The notes: generated from the sequence alone by a model not told the origin. DNA of 64,000 nt from Albidovulum sp. bin36 (GCA_002238565.1 MPMP01000013.1:1-64000); one strand, 5' to 3'. Shown: positions 46,312 to 56,667, counted from the stretch's first letter. Program-made: numbers and translations.

Positions 46312-47085
46312 GTGAGCGATCTAATTCTCGAAACCCGCGATTTGACCAAGTACTACGGGGGCGTGCACGCGCTTGAAGGAGCCAATTTTACGCTGCGGAG
46401 GGACGAGCACGTCGCCATCATGGGCGATAACGGCGCAGGAAAATCGACCTTTGTCCGCCAGATTACCGCCGTGGAGCAGCGTACCCGCGGCGAAATCATA
46501 TTCGACGGCGAACCGGTGAATTTCAACGGCCCGCTCGAGGCCCGCGAGGCCGGCATCGAAACGGTTTTTCAGACGCTAGCTTTGGCCGACGATCTGGACG
46601 TGCCGGATAATATCTTTCTGGGCCGCGAGACCACCAAGTGGGATTTTTTGGGCCCATTCAGGTTTCTGGCGTACGGCGCCATGCGGCAGGCAACCCTGGA
46701 AGGACTGGAAAGGACAGCGGTCAAGATACCCAACATCCGCAATAAGATCCGCAACATGTCGGGCGGCCAGCGGCAATGCGTGGCGATAACGCGGACGTCG
46801 ACCTTTCGCTCGAAACTGACGATCATGGACGAACCTACAGCCGCACTTGGCGTGCAGGAGACCGCGCAGGTCGAGAACATCATCCGCAACCTCAAGGAAC
46901 AAGGCGATCCGTTGATTCTTATCAGCCACAACATGCGGCAGGTTTTCGAACTTGTAGACCGGATCGTCGTCTTCAGACGCGGCAGGATCGTCGCTAACCT
47001 CAATCGGGATGCGGTCAGCCCCGAGGATGTCGTCGCCTACATCACGGGCGCAAGGACGGGCGACGAATTCGCGGTCGCCGCATGA
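46312..47085 (+). CDS. Sugar ABC transporter ATP-binding protein (FrcA-like, single cassette)
   Basis: 257 residues from GTG 46312 (GGAGG upstream). Walker A is GDNGAGKSTFV, signature MSGGQRQCVAI, Walker B LTIMDEPTAALGVQE and the switch His in LISHNM. A single nucleotide-binding domain rather than the double RbsA type, as in the fructose transporter ATPase FrcA of Sinorhizobium, with which EAREAGIETVFQTLALADDL agrees. Ends in an ATGA overlap with the next gene. Confidence 0.92.
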   Translation: MSDLILETRDLTKYYGGVHALEGANFTLRRDEHVAIMGDNGAGKSTFVRQITAVEQRTRGEIIFDGEPVNFNGPLEAREAGIETVFQTLALADDLDVPDNIFLGRETTKWDFLGPFRFLAYGAMRQATLEGLERTAVKIPNIRNKIRNMSGGQRQCVAITRTSTFRSKLTIMDEPTAALGVQETAQVENIIRNLKEQGDPLILISHNMRQVFELVDRIVVFRRGRIVANLNRDAVSPEDVVAYITGARTGDEFAVAA

Positions 47086-47291
47086 GCAGCAAACGCAAGA
47101 ATTTTTGGGATATTCGCTCCCCGGTCCTGCGGCCCCTGTGGCTGCGTATTTCGATAGTCGCCGTATGCGCAGTTTGGACCATCGTAGAACTCCTATCCGG
47201 TTCCTTATTCTGGACAATTATATTCGGCGCTGCCGCAGTTTTTCTGTTTGTGCAGCTGCTGGTTAAATTCGAACTGGAATCCGATCCATAG
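47082..47291 (+). CDS. Small membrane protein of the transporter operon
   Basis: 69 residues, translationally coupled to the ATPase gene by a 4-base overlap. Two hydrophobic helices (ISIVAVCAVWTIVELLSG and LFWTIIFGAAAVFLFVQLLV) with a basic N-terminus. Resembles DUF3329-like small proteins encoded after sugar transporter ATPase genes in rhizobia; function unknown. May assist assembly of the permease. Confidence 0.65.
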   Translation: MSSKRKNFWDIRSPVLRPLWLRISIVAVCAVWTIVELLSGSLFWTIIFGAAAVFLFVQLLVKFELESDP

Positions 47292-48115
47292 ACGCCGCTC
47301 GTTCTATCCGCACCGCCGGGCAATGCCCGCCCCTTGCACCTTGCCCTGGTTGATGCGGCTCCGAGTTCCGCATTCCAAAGACAATTCTCGCCAGCAGCGA
47401 GGCGGATACTTTCGATCATGCCAAGCTGCATCCGCACAGGCCAAGCAGTCTCCGCCAGCCTTCAAAAAATAGAGGGAAAGATTGCGCGGCCTGCAGGACA
47501 AATTTTGCGGCTGGCAGGACACAACGCGCTCGAATTGAAATCCCGCCATTTCGACTCGCCTTAACAATCCGACGCGCTGGACCGATCGGAACGGTCAAGG
47601 CCTTTACCCTATAGATTGTTCGGTTTTCGATCCGTTCTCGGGGCCGGAGCGAATCGGATAGGAATCCGACCGCCGTAGCTCAACCGATTCCCGATTGGCG
47701 GTCCGACCCGCAAGCGCGTCGTTAACTGCCGCATAATGGCGATTCCCGGCAACCGTTCTACCGGCGCGCGGAATACCTCGCTTCCATTCGCGAGGACGCG
47801 TCTTGTGTCCAAACGACCCAATGGAATGGCAGACGGCAGGCAGCGCCTTTCATTGATTCGCGTTGCGAATTTCAGCACCCGGGCCTCGTCGGACTCTTGC
47901 GCTGTTGAATTCAACTGGCTAGATTATTCCGGTGGCGGCTGATGCCGAACCTAGCCGTTATTTACGCGGTGCGCGTGCTGTTTCTTCGCACTCGCTCTGA
48001 AACCTGGCGCAAAGTTCGAATAATAATAGAGTCGGGACACCGGTTGGGCAGGCAATCGGCGCGTTATTGAAACGGCCGTTTGTTCAGAACCCGAATACGC
48101 GATGGGAGGAGGAGA
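47292..48115. other. 0.8 kb spacer, no gene recognised
   Basis: No family, ribosome-binding site or terminator seen, apart from GGGAGGAGGAG (48104-48114) just before the desaturase start. A short near-repeat GCGGCctGCAGGACA / GCGGCtgGCAGGACA occurs near 47488 and 47508. Confidence 0.45.
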
Positions 48116-49174
48116 ATGCCGGAACAACTCTTCAAGAGCTATGCCCTGGTCGGCGACGCTGACAACCGCTGCACGCTCGACAAGGACGAATTCGAAGACG
48201 AAGTCGAGGCTGAATGGTATTCGGCCGCAGTTCCTCGCAAAGAGATGAAGGCGCTGATGAAGCGCACAAATCGCGAAGCAACTTTTCATTTCATCCTTTG
48301 GGGCCTGCTGCTGATCGGTTCCGGAGTTGGATCCGTCCTAACCTGGGGCACGTGGTGGACCGTGCCGTTCCTAATGCTCTACGGCATAATGTACTCGATG
48401 TCGGACCACCAAGCTCACGAGCTGAGCCACGGGACCCCGTTCAGGATCAGATGGCTGAATGACTTTCTTTACTGGGTTAACGGATTCATGACGCTGCATG
48501 AAACCTATTACTGGCGCTGGAGCCATACGCGGCATCATACCGACACGCTGCATGTTGGCCGCGACCCCGAGATCGCGGTTATGGCGCCCGCCGATCTGGC
48601 CAGATTGATACTCGATTTCGTTTTCCTGGTTTCGGGATTGAAAATGCTCCTGCTGATATTCAAGCACTCGTTCGGGAAAATCGAGGGCGACGGGGTCCAC
48701 TTCATCCCGGACTCCGAGCGGCGCAAGGTGATTTGGAATTCGCGAGCCTATGTTGCGATCACGGTGGCTACAGTGATCGCCGCCGTGATCTGGCAAAGCT
48801 GGCTGCCGATCCTGCTGGTGGTCACGCCCCGCTTCTATGGCGGCTTCTTTCCTCAGTTCTTCAACATCACCCAGCACGCGGGACTTAAGGAAAACTGCCA
48901 AGACCACCGCCAGAATTGCCGAACCTTCTACACTAATCCGGTGTTCGAGTTCCTCTATATGAAGATGAACTACCACATCGAGCATCACATGTTCCCGATG
49001 GTGCCGTTTCACCGACTGCCGGCGCTGCATGCTGCGATCAAGGATCAGTGCCCGCCCGTCTATCCCAGCGTGTGGGCCTGCTACCGCGAAATGATCCCTG
49101 CGATTCGCAAGCAGTTGAAGGATCCCCACTACTTCGTCGAGCGTCCGCTTCCCAATGCCGTGGCGGCCGAGTAG
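48116..49174 (+). CDS. Fatty acid desaturase family protein
   Basis: 352 residues from ATG 48116 with a very strong ribosome-binding site. Membrane di-iron enzyme of the desaturase/hydroxylase superfamily. All three histidine boxes are present: His101-ELSH105, His137-TRHH141, and His287-IEHH291 in MNYHIEHHMFPM. Hydrophobic pairs lie at about 56-95 and 165-185 and 235-255. RDPEIAV after the second box and the QHAGLKENCQDHRQNCRTFY stretch place it with alphaproteobacterial desaturases of uncertain substrate. It lies alone between two sugar transporter operons; a link to them is not shown. Confidence 0.88.
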   Translation: MPEQLFKSYALVGDADNRCTLDKDEFEDEVEAEWYSAAVPRKEMKALMKRTNREATFHFILWGLLLIGSGVGSVLTWGTWWTVPFLMLYGIMYSMSDHQAHELSHGTPFRIRWLNDFLYWVNGFMTLHETYYWRWSHTRHHTDTLHVGRDPEIAVMAPADLARLILDFVFLVSGLKMLLLIFKHSFGKIEGDGVHFIPDSERRKVIWNSRAYVAITVATVIAAVIWQSWLPILLVVTPRFYGGFFPQFFNITQHAGLKENCQDHRQNCRTFYTNPVFEFLYMKMNYHIEHHMFPMVPFHRLPALHAAIKDQCPPVYPSVWACYREMIPAIRKQLKDPHYFVERPLPNAVAAE

Positions 49175-50093
49175 CGTGCGGGAACGTACGCCGTCGGCGA
49201 CCTAGACTAGGATCGAGTGCAAAGGCGCCGCCGGCCTAGCAATAGTATCAGATATCCGGCTCGCACTGCCGCGCAGACCGCAAGGTCCTGCCGCGGTTCA
49301 GCGCATTTAAAAATCAGGAGACGCCAGTGGGAGCAGGTGCGGGCCATGGACCGGAGAAGCTAAAAGCTTCGCGCGGCGCGATTGCCTTCGACCAAACGTG
49401 GAATGACCGTCGTCGTCCGGCGTTGCGGCGACCGGCCTTGATGCTTGCCGCCTCGGCAGGCATTCCGGTCGCCGCGATATCTATATGAATTATCGTCGAC
49501 TTATGCTCGCCCGCGGGCGTTTTCCAGCCTTATTCCGAATCATGCTTTTACGCTGCGCCTCGGAGCGCGGGAAGTTCATGTGGATTTCGGTCCGCTCAAT
49601 CTCCCCGAAGCATTGAGTTTTCAGGAGTTTCAATAATGGAAGCAAAAATCCAGTTTGAACGAAGATGAACGCGGCGAATCGCCGGTGAAATCAATTTCTT
49701 GGGAAAGTTTGGCCCGAATGAAGTTTCGATAGGAACCGGTTCGTCTCGCGGTTTAAGCGAAACTTCCCGGCGCTCCGTTAGGAAACTCAATCGATCGACT
49801 TGGAAAGGACCGCGACGGAGCGAAAAATTCAAGCGCTCCGGAAGCGGATAAACCGCCTCCAATTCGACTATTTTTAGTCAAGTGATTCAGGTTTGCTCCC
49901 AATGAAATATCGACCGGCGCCCGCCGCTGGACCGTCGGGTTGGATCCCTGGAGGCTTTCTTGCAACCGCATGGATAGCTCGCAGTCCAATGAAGAAGAGG
50001 CGCCGGTCGTGCGCGAGGATCGCACTTGGCCGCATCTGCCGGCTATCCGGCTGGCCCCGGGGAAATCGCTCGCTCCCTTTTCGGGGCGCAGGT
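49175..50093. other. 0.9 kb spacer, no gene recognised
   Basis: Between the desaturase and the end of the minus-strand transporter operon. Short frames on both strands, none with a convincing product. No strong terminator was seen for either neighbour. Confidence 0.45.
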
Positions 50094-51173
50094 CTATGGC
50101 AGCCGTTTTCCCGTTTGAGCGTCGAACAGGTGCGCGCGCGCCGTGTTCGGGACAAGAACTACTTGGTCGCCCGGCGCAACTTCCAACCTCTCCGTTGAAA
50201 TAATCCGCACAATGTGGGCGCCGATGTCCGCGTGCAGGTGCGTTTCAAAGCCAGCGGGTTCAACAAGCGTAACCTCGGCGGTCAGTCCCGATTGAGAGTC
50301 TCCAATCTTGAAGTGCTCGGGCCGCAAGCCATAAACGATTCTTGCGCCGGGAGCGGCAGCGGCATTCGACGGAATCGGCAATGTCAGATCGCCGCCAATA
50401 TCGAGCACGGGTCCTGAATCGCTTGCCATGACCGTGCCTTCGATCAGGTTCATTGCCGGCGAACCGAGAAATTCGGCCACGAATACCGTTTCCGGCTTGT
50501 CATAGAGTTCCAGCGGCGGCCCCGATTGCTCGATGCGGCCGTCATTCATGACGACGACGAGATCGGCCATGGTCATGGCTTCAACCTGGTCGTGCGTGAC
50601 GTAGATCGTCGTGCTTTTCAGACGCTGGTGCAAGGCTTTAATCTCGGCGCGCATCTCAACTCTCAGTTTCGCGTCAAGGTTTGAGAGCGGCTCGTCGAAC
50701 AGAAACAGCTTGGGTTCCCGGACGAGTGCCCGGCCCATTGCAACTCTCTGCCTCTGGCCGCCGGAGAGCTGGGCGGGATAGCGCTCAAGCAGAGGGATCA
50801 GATGCAGAATTTCAGCGGCTCGTTCGATCCGGGTCCGCCTCGCGTCCTTGGGCGTTTTGGCCATCTCCAGGCTGAAGGAGAGGTTTTCCCGCACCGTCAT
50901 ATGCGGATAGAGCGCATAGGACTGGAAAACCATGGCGATGCCCCGGTCCTTGGCCGGAACCCGATTCACGACCCGCCCGCCGATTCCGATTACGCCGGAT
51001 GTTACCGTCTCGAGCCCGGCAATCATGCGGAGCAGGGTTGTCTTGCCGCAACCGGACGGGCCGACGAGAACAACAAAGGCATGCTGTTCGATTGCCAGCT
51101 CGATCCCGTGCAAAATTTCAAGAGTGCCGAAGCTCTTTCGCAGGTCTCGAAGCTCCACTAGCAAATTGCTCAT
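50094..51173 (-). CDS. Sugar ABC transporter ATP-binding protein (MalK/UgpC type)
   Basis: 359 residues. ATPase of a CUT1 transporter. Walker A GPSGCGKTTLLRM, signature LSGGQRQRVAMGRALVREP, Walker B LFLFDEPLSNLDAKLR, switch VTHDQVEAM. The C-terminal TOBE region has VYGLRPEHFKIGDSQSG. Last gene of the operon binding protein-permease-permease-ATPase on the minus strand; 60 bases after the second permease. Confidence 0.94.
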   Translation of the reverse strand: MSNLLVELRDLRKSFGTLEILHGIELAIEQHAFVVLVGPSGCGKTTLLRMIAGLETVTSGVIGIGGRVVNRVPAKDRGIAMVFQSYALYPHMTVRENLSFSLEMAKTPKDARRTRIERAAEILHLIPLLERYPAQLSGGQRQRVAMGRALVREPKLFLFDEPLSNLDAKLRVEMRAEIKALHQRLKSTTIYVTHDQVEAMTMADLVVVMNDGRIEQSGPPLELYDKPETVFVAEFLGSPAMNLIEGTVMASDSGPVLDIGGDLTLPIPSNAAAAPGARIVYGLRPEHFKIGDSQSGLTAEVTLVEPAGFETHLHADIGAHIVRIISTERLEVAPGDQVVLVPNTARAHLFDAQTGKRLP

Positions 51174-51233
51174 TGAACAGATCCTGAAAGTTTAAGTTTC
51201 GGGTGATTTGTCGGAAAATTGATACTAGGCATG

Positions 51234-52124
51234 CTATTTCACAGCGCCGGAGATAATGCTGTCGACTATTCGCCGCTCGAGCAGGAGGTAGACAATCAAT
51301 AGCGGGAGAACGGTGAGAACCGTAAAGGCATTGTAGACAGCATAATCCTGTACACCCATCGAATCCTTGAGCATGTAGAGCTGGTAGGGCAGTGTTCGCA
51401 TCAGCGTTTCATTGATCAGCGCCAAAACGAAGGCAAATTCGTTCCAGGCTTCGCGGATGCAAAGCACGCCGGCGGTCACGACTCCGGGCCATGCGATAGG
51501 GAGTATGACGCGCGTCAGCCGATGCCACATATTTGCGCCGTCAATGGTAGCCGATTCTTCTATTTCCTTGGGAATCGAGCCGAAGAAACCAACCAGAATC
51601 CATGTCGAAAGCGGAATTGCGCTTGCCGAATAGGTTAGGAAAAGCACCCAGTACGTGTTGATGAGACCAAGATCGCTCATCAGATTATTGAGAGGCACAA
51701 TCAGGCTTACGCGCGGAATTATGCGTGGAATAAGATAAAGAAGAAGCAAGAGATGCCGGAATCGGAACAGATAGCGCGCGAATCCGTAGGCTGCGAGAAT
51801 GCTGACCGTCAGCGGCACTATCGTCGCCACGACGGTGACCAGAATGCTATTGAACATCCAGACGTCAAATCCGCGCATCGTCAGGACCGTCCTGTAGGCG
51901 TCGAGGCTCGGATCGGCCGGCAACAGCGTGTTCGATTCATAGATCTCAAGCGGTTCCTTGAACGATGCAAGAAACGCCCATAGAATCGGGACCGTCGTCC
52001 AGATCACCAGGATCGTCAAAGGCACGCCGATTAGAACGTAGCGACCCACGCGGTAGCGAAGCGCGGTTCCGATTCCGGTGCCTTCGCTCAGCGACTCCTG
52101 TTCGGCTTTCGAATTGCTCACCAT
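51234..52124 (-). CDS. Carbohydrate ABC transporter permease (MalG type)
   Basis: 296 residues, six membrane helices. Second permease of the CUT1 transporter. The coupling motif EESATIDGANMWHRLTRVIL, then LPIAWPGVVTAG, is the EAA loop that contacts the ATPase. The start SKAEQESLSEGTGIGTALRY is polar; the first helix follows at about 31. Ends MalG-like in LLERRIVDSIISGAVK. Confidence 0.93.
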   Translation of the reverse strand: MVSNSKAEQESLSEGTGIGTALRYRVGRYVLIGVPLTILVIWTTVPILWAFLASFKEPLEIYESNTLLPADPSLDAYRTVLTMRGFDVWMFNSILVTVVATIVPLTVSILAAYGFARYLFRFRHLLLLLYLIPRIIPRVSLIVPLNNLMSDLGLINTYWVLFLTYSASAIPLSTWILVGFFGSIPKEIEESATIDGANMWHRLTRVILPIAWPGVVTAGVLCIREAWNEFAFVLALINETLMRTLPYQLYMLKDSMGVQDYAVYNAFTVLTVLPLLIVYLLLERRIVDSIISGAVK

Positions 52125-52164
52125 GGCGGCGGTCCCGGAATCTTGTCGGCCGAATTGCGAATGT

Positions 52165-53097
52165 TCATTGCACGTTCTTGTATCGGTTGTCGCCTAGGAC
52201 GAACAAATAAAGGTATACGAAGCTCAATACGGTGTTGAACAGCAGCAGCACTATCATCAGGACGGAACCCTGGCCGAAATCGAGCTGAAGGAATGCGATC
52301 TGATACATGTAAACGGATATCAGCTCGGTGGCGCGCGCCGGCCCGCCGGCGGTCAACGCCAGAATAATGTCGAATGTGCTGAAGCTGATGTAGGAGATCC
52401 AGATCAGGCTGACGCCCATCATGGGCTTTATCAGCGGCAGCGTGATTCTGAAAAAAGTCTTGGTCCCGGATGCGCCGTCGAGTTTGGCGGCCTCGTAGAT
52501 ATCCTTGTCGATGGTCTGAAGACCGCCTAGAAGGATCAATGTAGCGAACGGCACCATGAACCAGCAATTGGCAAGAACCGCAACGCAAAACGCGAGGACC
52601 GGGTCTCCGAGCCAAGACGGCGCCGGAAGTCCGATTCCCGTCAGCACGTAATTTACGAATCCACCGCTCGTCGTGAAGATGAAACGGAACATGACGGCCG
52701 CGGCGATGCCGGAAACGAAGTAGGGAACGAGGCTTAGCCCACGAAAGAAGCGGCGGCCGAAACCGACATAGTAAAGCGTGAGCGCAAAAACCATCGACAT
52801 GGTTATGCCGAGCGCAATGGACGAGATTACGAATACGACCGTTTTCCAGAGCGAGCTCTGGAACCGGGGATCGTTGAAAATCGCAATGTAGTTCTTGAAT
52901 CCGACAAACGTCTTGTTGAGGAACATGTCGGTTTCGTGCAAGGACAAGACAAAGCCGCCGCCGACCGCATATCCGAGAACGCCTAGGACAAAAACAAGAC
53001 CCGGGATTACTAAAAAATACGGCATCAGACTCTTGACGAATTCCGAAACCCGTTCGCCAAACGACAAGATGTCCTGATCTTGAAGCGTCGTGCTCAT
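52165..53097 (-). CDS. Carbohydrate ABC transporter permease (MalF type)
   Basis: 310 residues, six helices, first at about 30-55 (YFLVIPGLVFVLGVLGYAVG). The EAA motif is IYEAAKLDGASGTKTFFRIT, followed by LPLIKPMMG. FVGFKNYIAIFNDPRFQSSL is a typical periplasmic-loop stretch for this family. Pairs with the MalG-type protein encoded 40 bases downstream. Confidence 0.93.
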   Translation of the reverse strand: MSTTLQDQDILSFGERVSEFVKSLMPYFLVIPGLVFVLGVLGYAVGGGFVLSLHETDMFLNKTFVGFKNYIAIFNDPRFQSSLWKTVVFVISSIALGITMSMVFALTLYYVGFGRRFFRGLSLVPYFVSGIAAAVMFRFIFTTSGGFVNYVLTGIGLPAPSWLGDPVLAFCVAVLANCWFMVPFATLILLGGLQTIDKDIYEAAKLDGASGTKTFFRITLPLIKPMMGVSLIWISYISFSTFDIILALTAGGPARATELISVYMYQIAFLQLDFGQGSVLMIVLLLFNTVLSFVYLYLFVLGDNRYKNVQ

Positions 53098-53128
53098 TCT
53101 GCCGATACCGCTTTCCTAATCGACGAAA

Positions 53129-53167
53129 GGCTGTGACCCTCTCAATTTGCTAGAGAGGATCACAGCC
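53129..53167 (-). promoter_or_regulatory. Large intercistronic hairpin between binding protein and permease genes
   Basis: 15-base arms GGCTGTGACCCTCTC (53129-53143) and GAGAGGATCACAGCC (53153-53167) pair with a single mismatch; loop 9 bases. Only TTT follows in minus-strand direction, so it is an mRNA stabiliser or partial attenuator rather than a full terminator. It should raise binding-protein output above permease output. Confidence 0.75.
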
Positions 53168-53189
53168 GGTTCGGCGATTATTGGCCTAA

Positions 53190-54467
53190 TCAGAGGCCGG
53201 CAGCACTATTCAGCGCCTGCTGATATTCCGAAGCCAGTTCAGCGGGGTCGGCACCAGGATCTGCTACCATCCTGTCGCGAAGCTCTTTAAGAACGTCGTA
53301 TATCTGTATTGCGCGAGTCGGATGGGTTGGGATCGTGACCATGGTTGCGGCAATAGGCACCACGTCGACCGCCCAAGGCTTGGCCGCCCGGTATTCCGCA
53401 TCTTCGGATACGGCGGTGTTCGTCGTAGGCTGATAGCGGATCGAAACCTGTTTGGCGAATTCCAGACGTGACAGATATTCCAATGCCAGCATGGCCGCCT
53501 CTTCATCCTCGTTGCCCGTGGTTACGATGAAGGGAAAGGCATATCCGGATTGGACATGCGGCCCTTCCTGGCCGGTTCGAGTCGGAAGCCTTTCGAACGC
53601 CCACTTTCCTTCCTCATACGGCATCTGCTTGTCGATCGGGACATAGATGTGCTCGCCTTCATGCATCATGCCGGCTCTCTCACCTATAAAAGCAGCGCGC
53701 ATTTGGCCGGAATCCCACGATGGCGTATCCGGATGGGCGCTGCCGTCGTTCATCAGCGTCTGATAGAACTTTATCCACTCAATTCCGATTTCGTTGTCGA
53801 TCTGGGGAACTCCGCCGATGATCTCGCCGCCCATGGATAGGAATAGCGGCAATTCCCAAGTCGGAGCGTTACAACATCCAAGCAAGCTGAAACCGATACG
53901 GCCATCTCCGGTCTCAGTCATTTTCCGTGCTGCTTCCAATACCCGATCCGTTGTTGCCAGGGGCGGTTCCATGCCCACTTCTTCAAGCCAGTCAGTTCGA
54001 TAGGCGAGATAAATCGACGTGGAATACACCGCCGCTCCGTAGATTTTACCGTCGGGATCAGAGGCGCCCGTCCAAGCCAGCGGAGAAAGTTGTCCGTAGG
54101 TCTCCGGGAATCGGTTCTTGAATTCTTCAATCCAGCCGGTGAAGTCCTTAACCACGTTGTTGATGGCGAGCTGTCCGACATCGCGGTCGCGAATCTGCAC
54201 GATGTCGGGCGCGTTGCCCGACCGCATAGCAAGGACAAGCTGCGCGTTTACGTCTTCGAGGCGGATCACTTCGAATTCGACTTTGATATCGGGGTTTTCG
54301 GCATGGAATGTAGCAAATTGATCTTCAGGAATGAAATTCTCGCGCCCGAACCAGACCTTTATCGATCTATCCTGTGCAGAAGCCGGGCCAACAAGAAATC
54401 CAAATGCTAGCGCACCTGCCGAAACGGCGCCCAAAAGCGCTATTCTAATAGTATTCACAGTACTCAT
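53190..54467 (-). CDS. Sugar ABC transporter substrate-binding protein (CUT1 family)
   Basis: 425 residues with GGAGG before ATG 54467. Signal peptide MSTVNTIRIALLGAVSAGAL, cleavage near PASAQDRS. Periplasmic binding protein (SBP_bac_1): DRSIKVWFGRENFIPEDQFA, FHAENPDIKVEFEVIRLEDV, QLVLAMRSGNAPDIVQIRDR and PFIVTTGNEDEEAAMLALEY. First gene of the minus-strand operon. Substrate is a carbohydrate or polyol, not specified further by the sequence. No regulator gene is adjacent. Confidence 0.92.
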   Translation of the reverse strand: MSTVNTIRIALLGAVSAGALAFGFLVGPASAQDRSIKVWFGRENFIPEDQFATFHAENPDIKVEFEVIRLEDVNAQLVLAMRSGNAPDIVQIRDRDVGQLAINNVVKDFTGWIEEFKNRFPETYGQLSPLAWTGASDPDGKIYGAAVYSTSIYLAYRTDWLEEVGMEPPLATTDRVLEAARKMTETGDGRIGFSLLGCCNAPTWELPLFLSMGGEIIGGVPQIDNEIGIEWIKFYQTLMNDGSAHPDTPSWDSGQMRAAFIGERAGMMHEGEHIYVPIDKQMPYEEGKWAFERLPTRTGQEGPHVQSGYAFPFIVTTGNEDEEAAMLALEYLSRLEFAKQVSIRYQPTTNTAVSEDAEYRAAKPWAVDVVPIAATMVTIPTHPTRAIQIYDVLKELRDRMVADPGADPAELASEYQQALNSAAGL

Positions 54468-54712
54468 TTGCGTTTCCTCCCTTTGTAATCGACGAATCGG
54501 TTTACAACATGTTCCAGGACATGATTCACTGGTTAACCGTTATGACGAAGAGATTGCGAATCGCCGTGAACTTTTAGCGTTGGATAAATTTTCAGAACTG
54601 TCAATGGGTTAAAAGGCAGGGCAAATTTTTTTTCGGTGCTGGGTTCAATCCCGTCTTGATCTTCACGAAAAAACTGGACACCTTCCTCTCCGCCGCGTAG
54701 ATTGGCCGCCGG

Positions 54713-56200
54713 ATGGAGTTGCGAATCATGGATGCCATGGATCTTTCGGAGTTGCGAGTTGAGCCGGTTGCGCGGGAGATGGAGCCCCGCTTCAACGAGC
54801 TCATGGACCGCCACCACTATCTGGGGGCCGGATCCAAGATCGGCGAGAGCATCTGGTATGCCGGAGATTTCGGCGACGGCGACTGGGTGGCCCTGGCCGC
54901 CTTCTCGGCCGCCTCGCTCAAATGCGCGGCCCGGGACGATTGGATCGGCTGGGGCATGCGCATCCAGTACGGGCGCCTGCACCTGATCGCCAACAACGTC
55001 AGAATGCTGCTGCTCGGGCGGAGGGCCAATCTCGGCTCCCGCTTCCTGTCGCTGTGCGAACGGCGCATCGCGGCCGACTGGCGCACCAAGTACCATCACG
55101 ATCTCCTGCTTCTGGAGACCTTCGTGGACCCGTCCCGCTTCACCGGCGCCGTCTACCGCGCCGCCAACTGGGTCGAGGTCGGCGCCACTCGCGGCTACCG
55201 CCGCCGCGGCGACGGCTATGTCGGCGGCTCGTCGCCGAAGCTGGTGCTGCTGCGGCCGCTCGACCCCCGGGCCAGGAGCATGCTGACGGCGCCGCGGCTG
55301 GCCCCCGAACACATGCATGGAGTTCCGAAAAAGAAACTGTCCATCGACGAACTCGCCAGCATCCTCGACTTCTTCAAAGGGATCGACGACCCGAGAGGCA
55401 GGCGCGGCCGCCGCTACAGGCTGGAGACGCTCCTGTCCATGTGCGCCGCGGCCACGCTGTGCGGGGCGCATGGCTGGAAGGCGATATACGAATGGGTGCA
55501 GGACCAGTCGCCTGCGGTGCTGTCGCACTTCCGGTGCCGAAAGGTCGACGGCGAGTATGACCGACCGAGCATCTACTGCATCCGCAACATCATGACCACG
55601 GTCGACCCGGGCCAGCTGTCGGAGGCCACCACCGCATTCTGCCGGAGCATCGGCTGGGACATGGACTCCGATGCCATCGCCGTCGACGGCAAGACGAACC
55701 GCGGCTCGGCGGGCGACGACGGCAGGCAGACCCATGTGCTCGGCGCCTGCGCCCACGGGACCGGAACTCCCATTGCTCAAAAAGACTGTGCTGAATGAAG
55801 GTGCCGACAACGAGAAACGAACCAACGAGATCGGGGGCTTCATCCCGATGATGGACGAAATCCCCGACATCGCCGGCAAGACTGTCACCGTCGACGCCCT
55901 GCCGGCCCAGAAGGAAATCGCCGCCTATCTTCACCGCAGGGGCGCACACTGCATGTTCGTGGCCAAGGGCAACCGTCCCGGCCTGTCCGAGGTGCTGACA
56001 CGGTTGGCCGAACCGGATCTCGCCGGACGACCGGACGACCATGTCGACGAGCCGGGACGTCCCGGGCACGGACGGCTGGAGAAACGGGAGATCTGGACCC
56101 CGACCAGCCCGCTGCACATGATCACCTTCTCCTGTCCCGGGCCGGGCAGGTCTTCGCCATCAGGAAGACCGTCCGGCAATATCTTGGTTATCTCCAATAG
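54713..56200 (+). pseudogene. DruA(DUF4338)-ISAs1 transposase, frameshifted copy
   Basis: Residues 1 to about 200 of the ATG 54713 frame are a DruA/DUF4338 domain: PRFNELMDRHHYLGAGSKIG, LGSRFLSLCERRIAADW and DPSRFTGAVYRAANWVEVGA. The ISAs1 domain follows: ASILDFFKGIDDPRGRRGRR, YRLETLLSMCAAATLCGAHG and the first Asp in AIAVDGKTNRGS. The frame is lost at about 55775 (CAAAAAG), where one extra base sits, and resumes as VLNEGADNEKRTNEIGGFIP and VTVDALPAQKEIAAYLHRRG with the second Asp. A further frame change occurs near 56130 (VFAIRKTVRQ), and the C-terminal part is absent. Long frames on the opposite strand are shadows. Confidence 0.85.
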
Positions 56201-56667
56201 TGTCCCTTGGGACTGTCCCGCGCCAGAAGCTTAGCTTTCCAGCCTCGACTAGATAAAGGGTGAACGTGTTCGTCGGCAGCCCGACACGGCGGTCGAGCCA
56301 GTGCTAATGCCGGTGTTCGACTTACTCGGGCACCAAAAGGCTAAGTCAGTTTCCGCATTCACCGCACCGTAGCTACAGCCTCGTTGCCAATTGGAATGCG
56401 GGAAAAATTTTAGCGAAATTGCCGAAACCCGATGGAATTCTATTGTGCTACCCCGCCCGGCTTGCTCGGAGCGGGATTTTCCGCGCCGCGTGCAAGGTTG
56501 TCCGCAGAAGACGTTAACGGAGCTTTCCCTCCGGTGCACCGAAGTTCGGCCATGATCGCGCCGCTACCAGTAAGCATAAGAGCCCGCTACTCGGCGGCTT
56601 TTCGACGATTGGCGGTTGCATTTCAGACCTACCCCATGCAACAGCCTCCCAGTCGAAACGTATCCAG
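56201..56667. other. Spacer between transposase remnant and type IIG gene
   Basis: About 470 bases. No gene recognised. Presumably contains the end of the insertion sequence and the promoter of the restriction-modification gene. Confidence 0.45.

Noticed and set aside
54533-55888. 451-codon open frame on the minus strand
   Set aside because: It is the antisense of the DruA-ISAs1 transposase; its His/Gly/Arg/Val-rich composition is typical of a shadow frame in GC-rich DNA.
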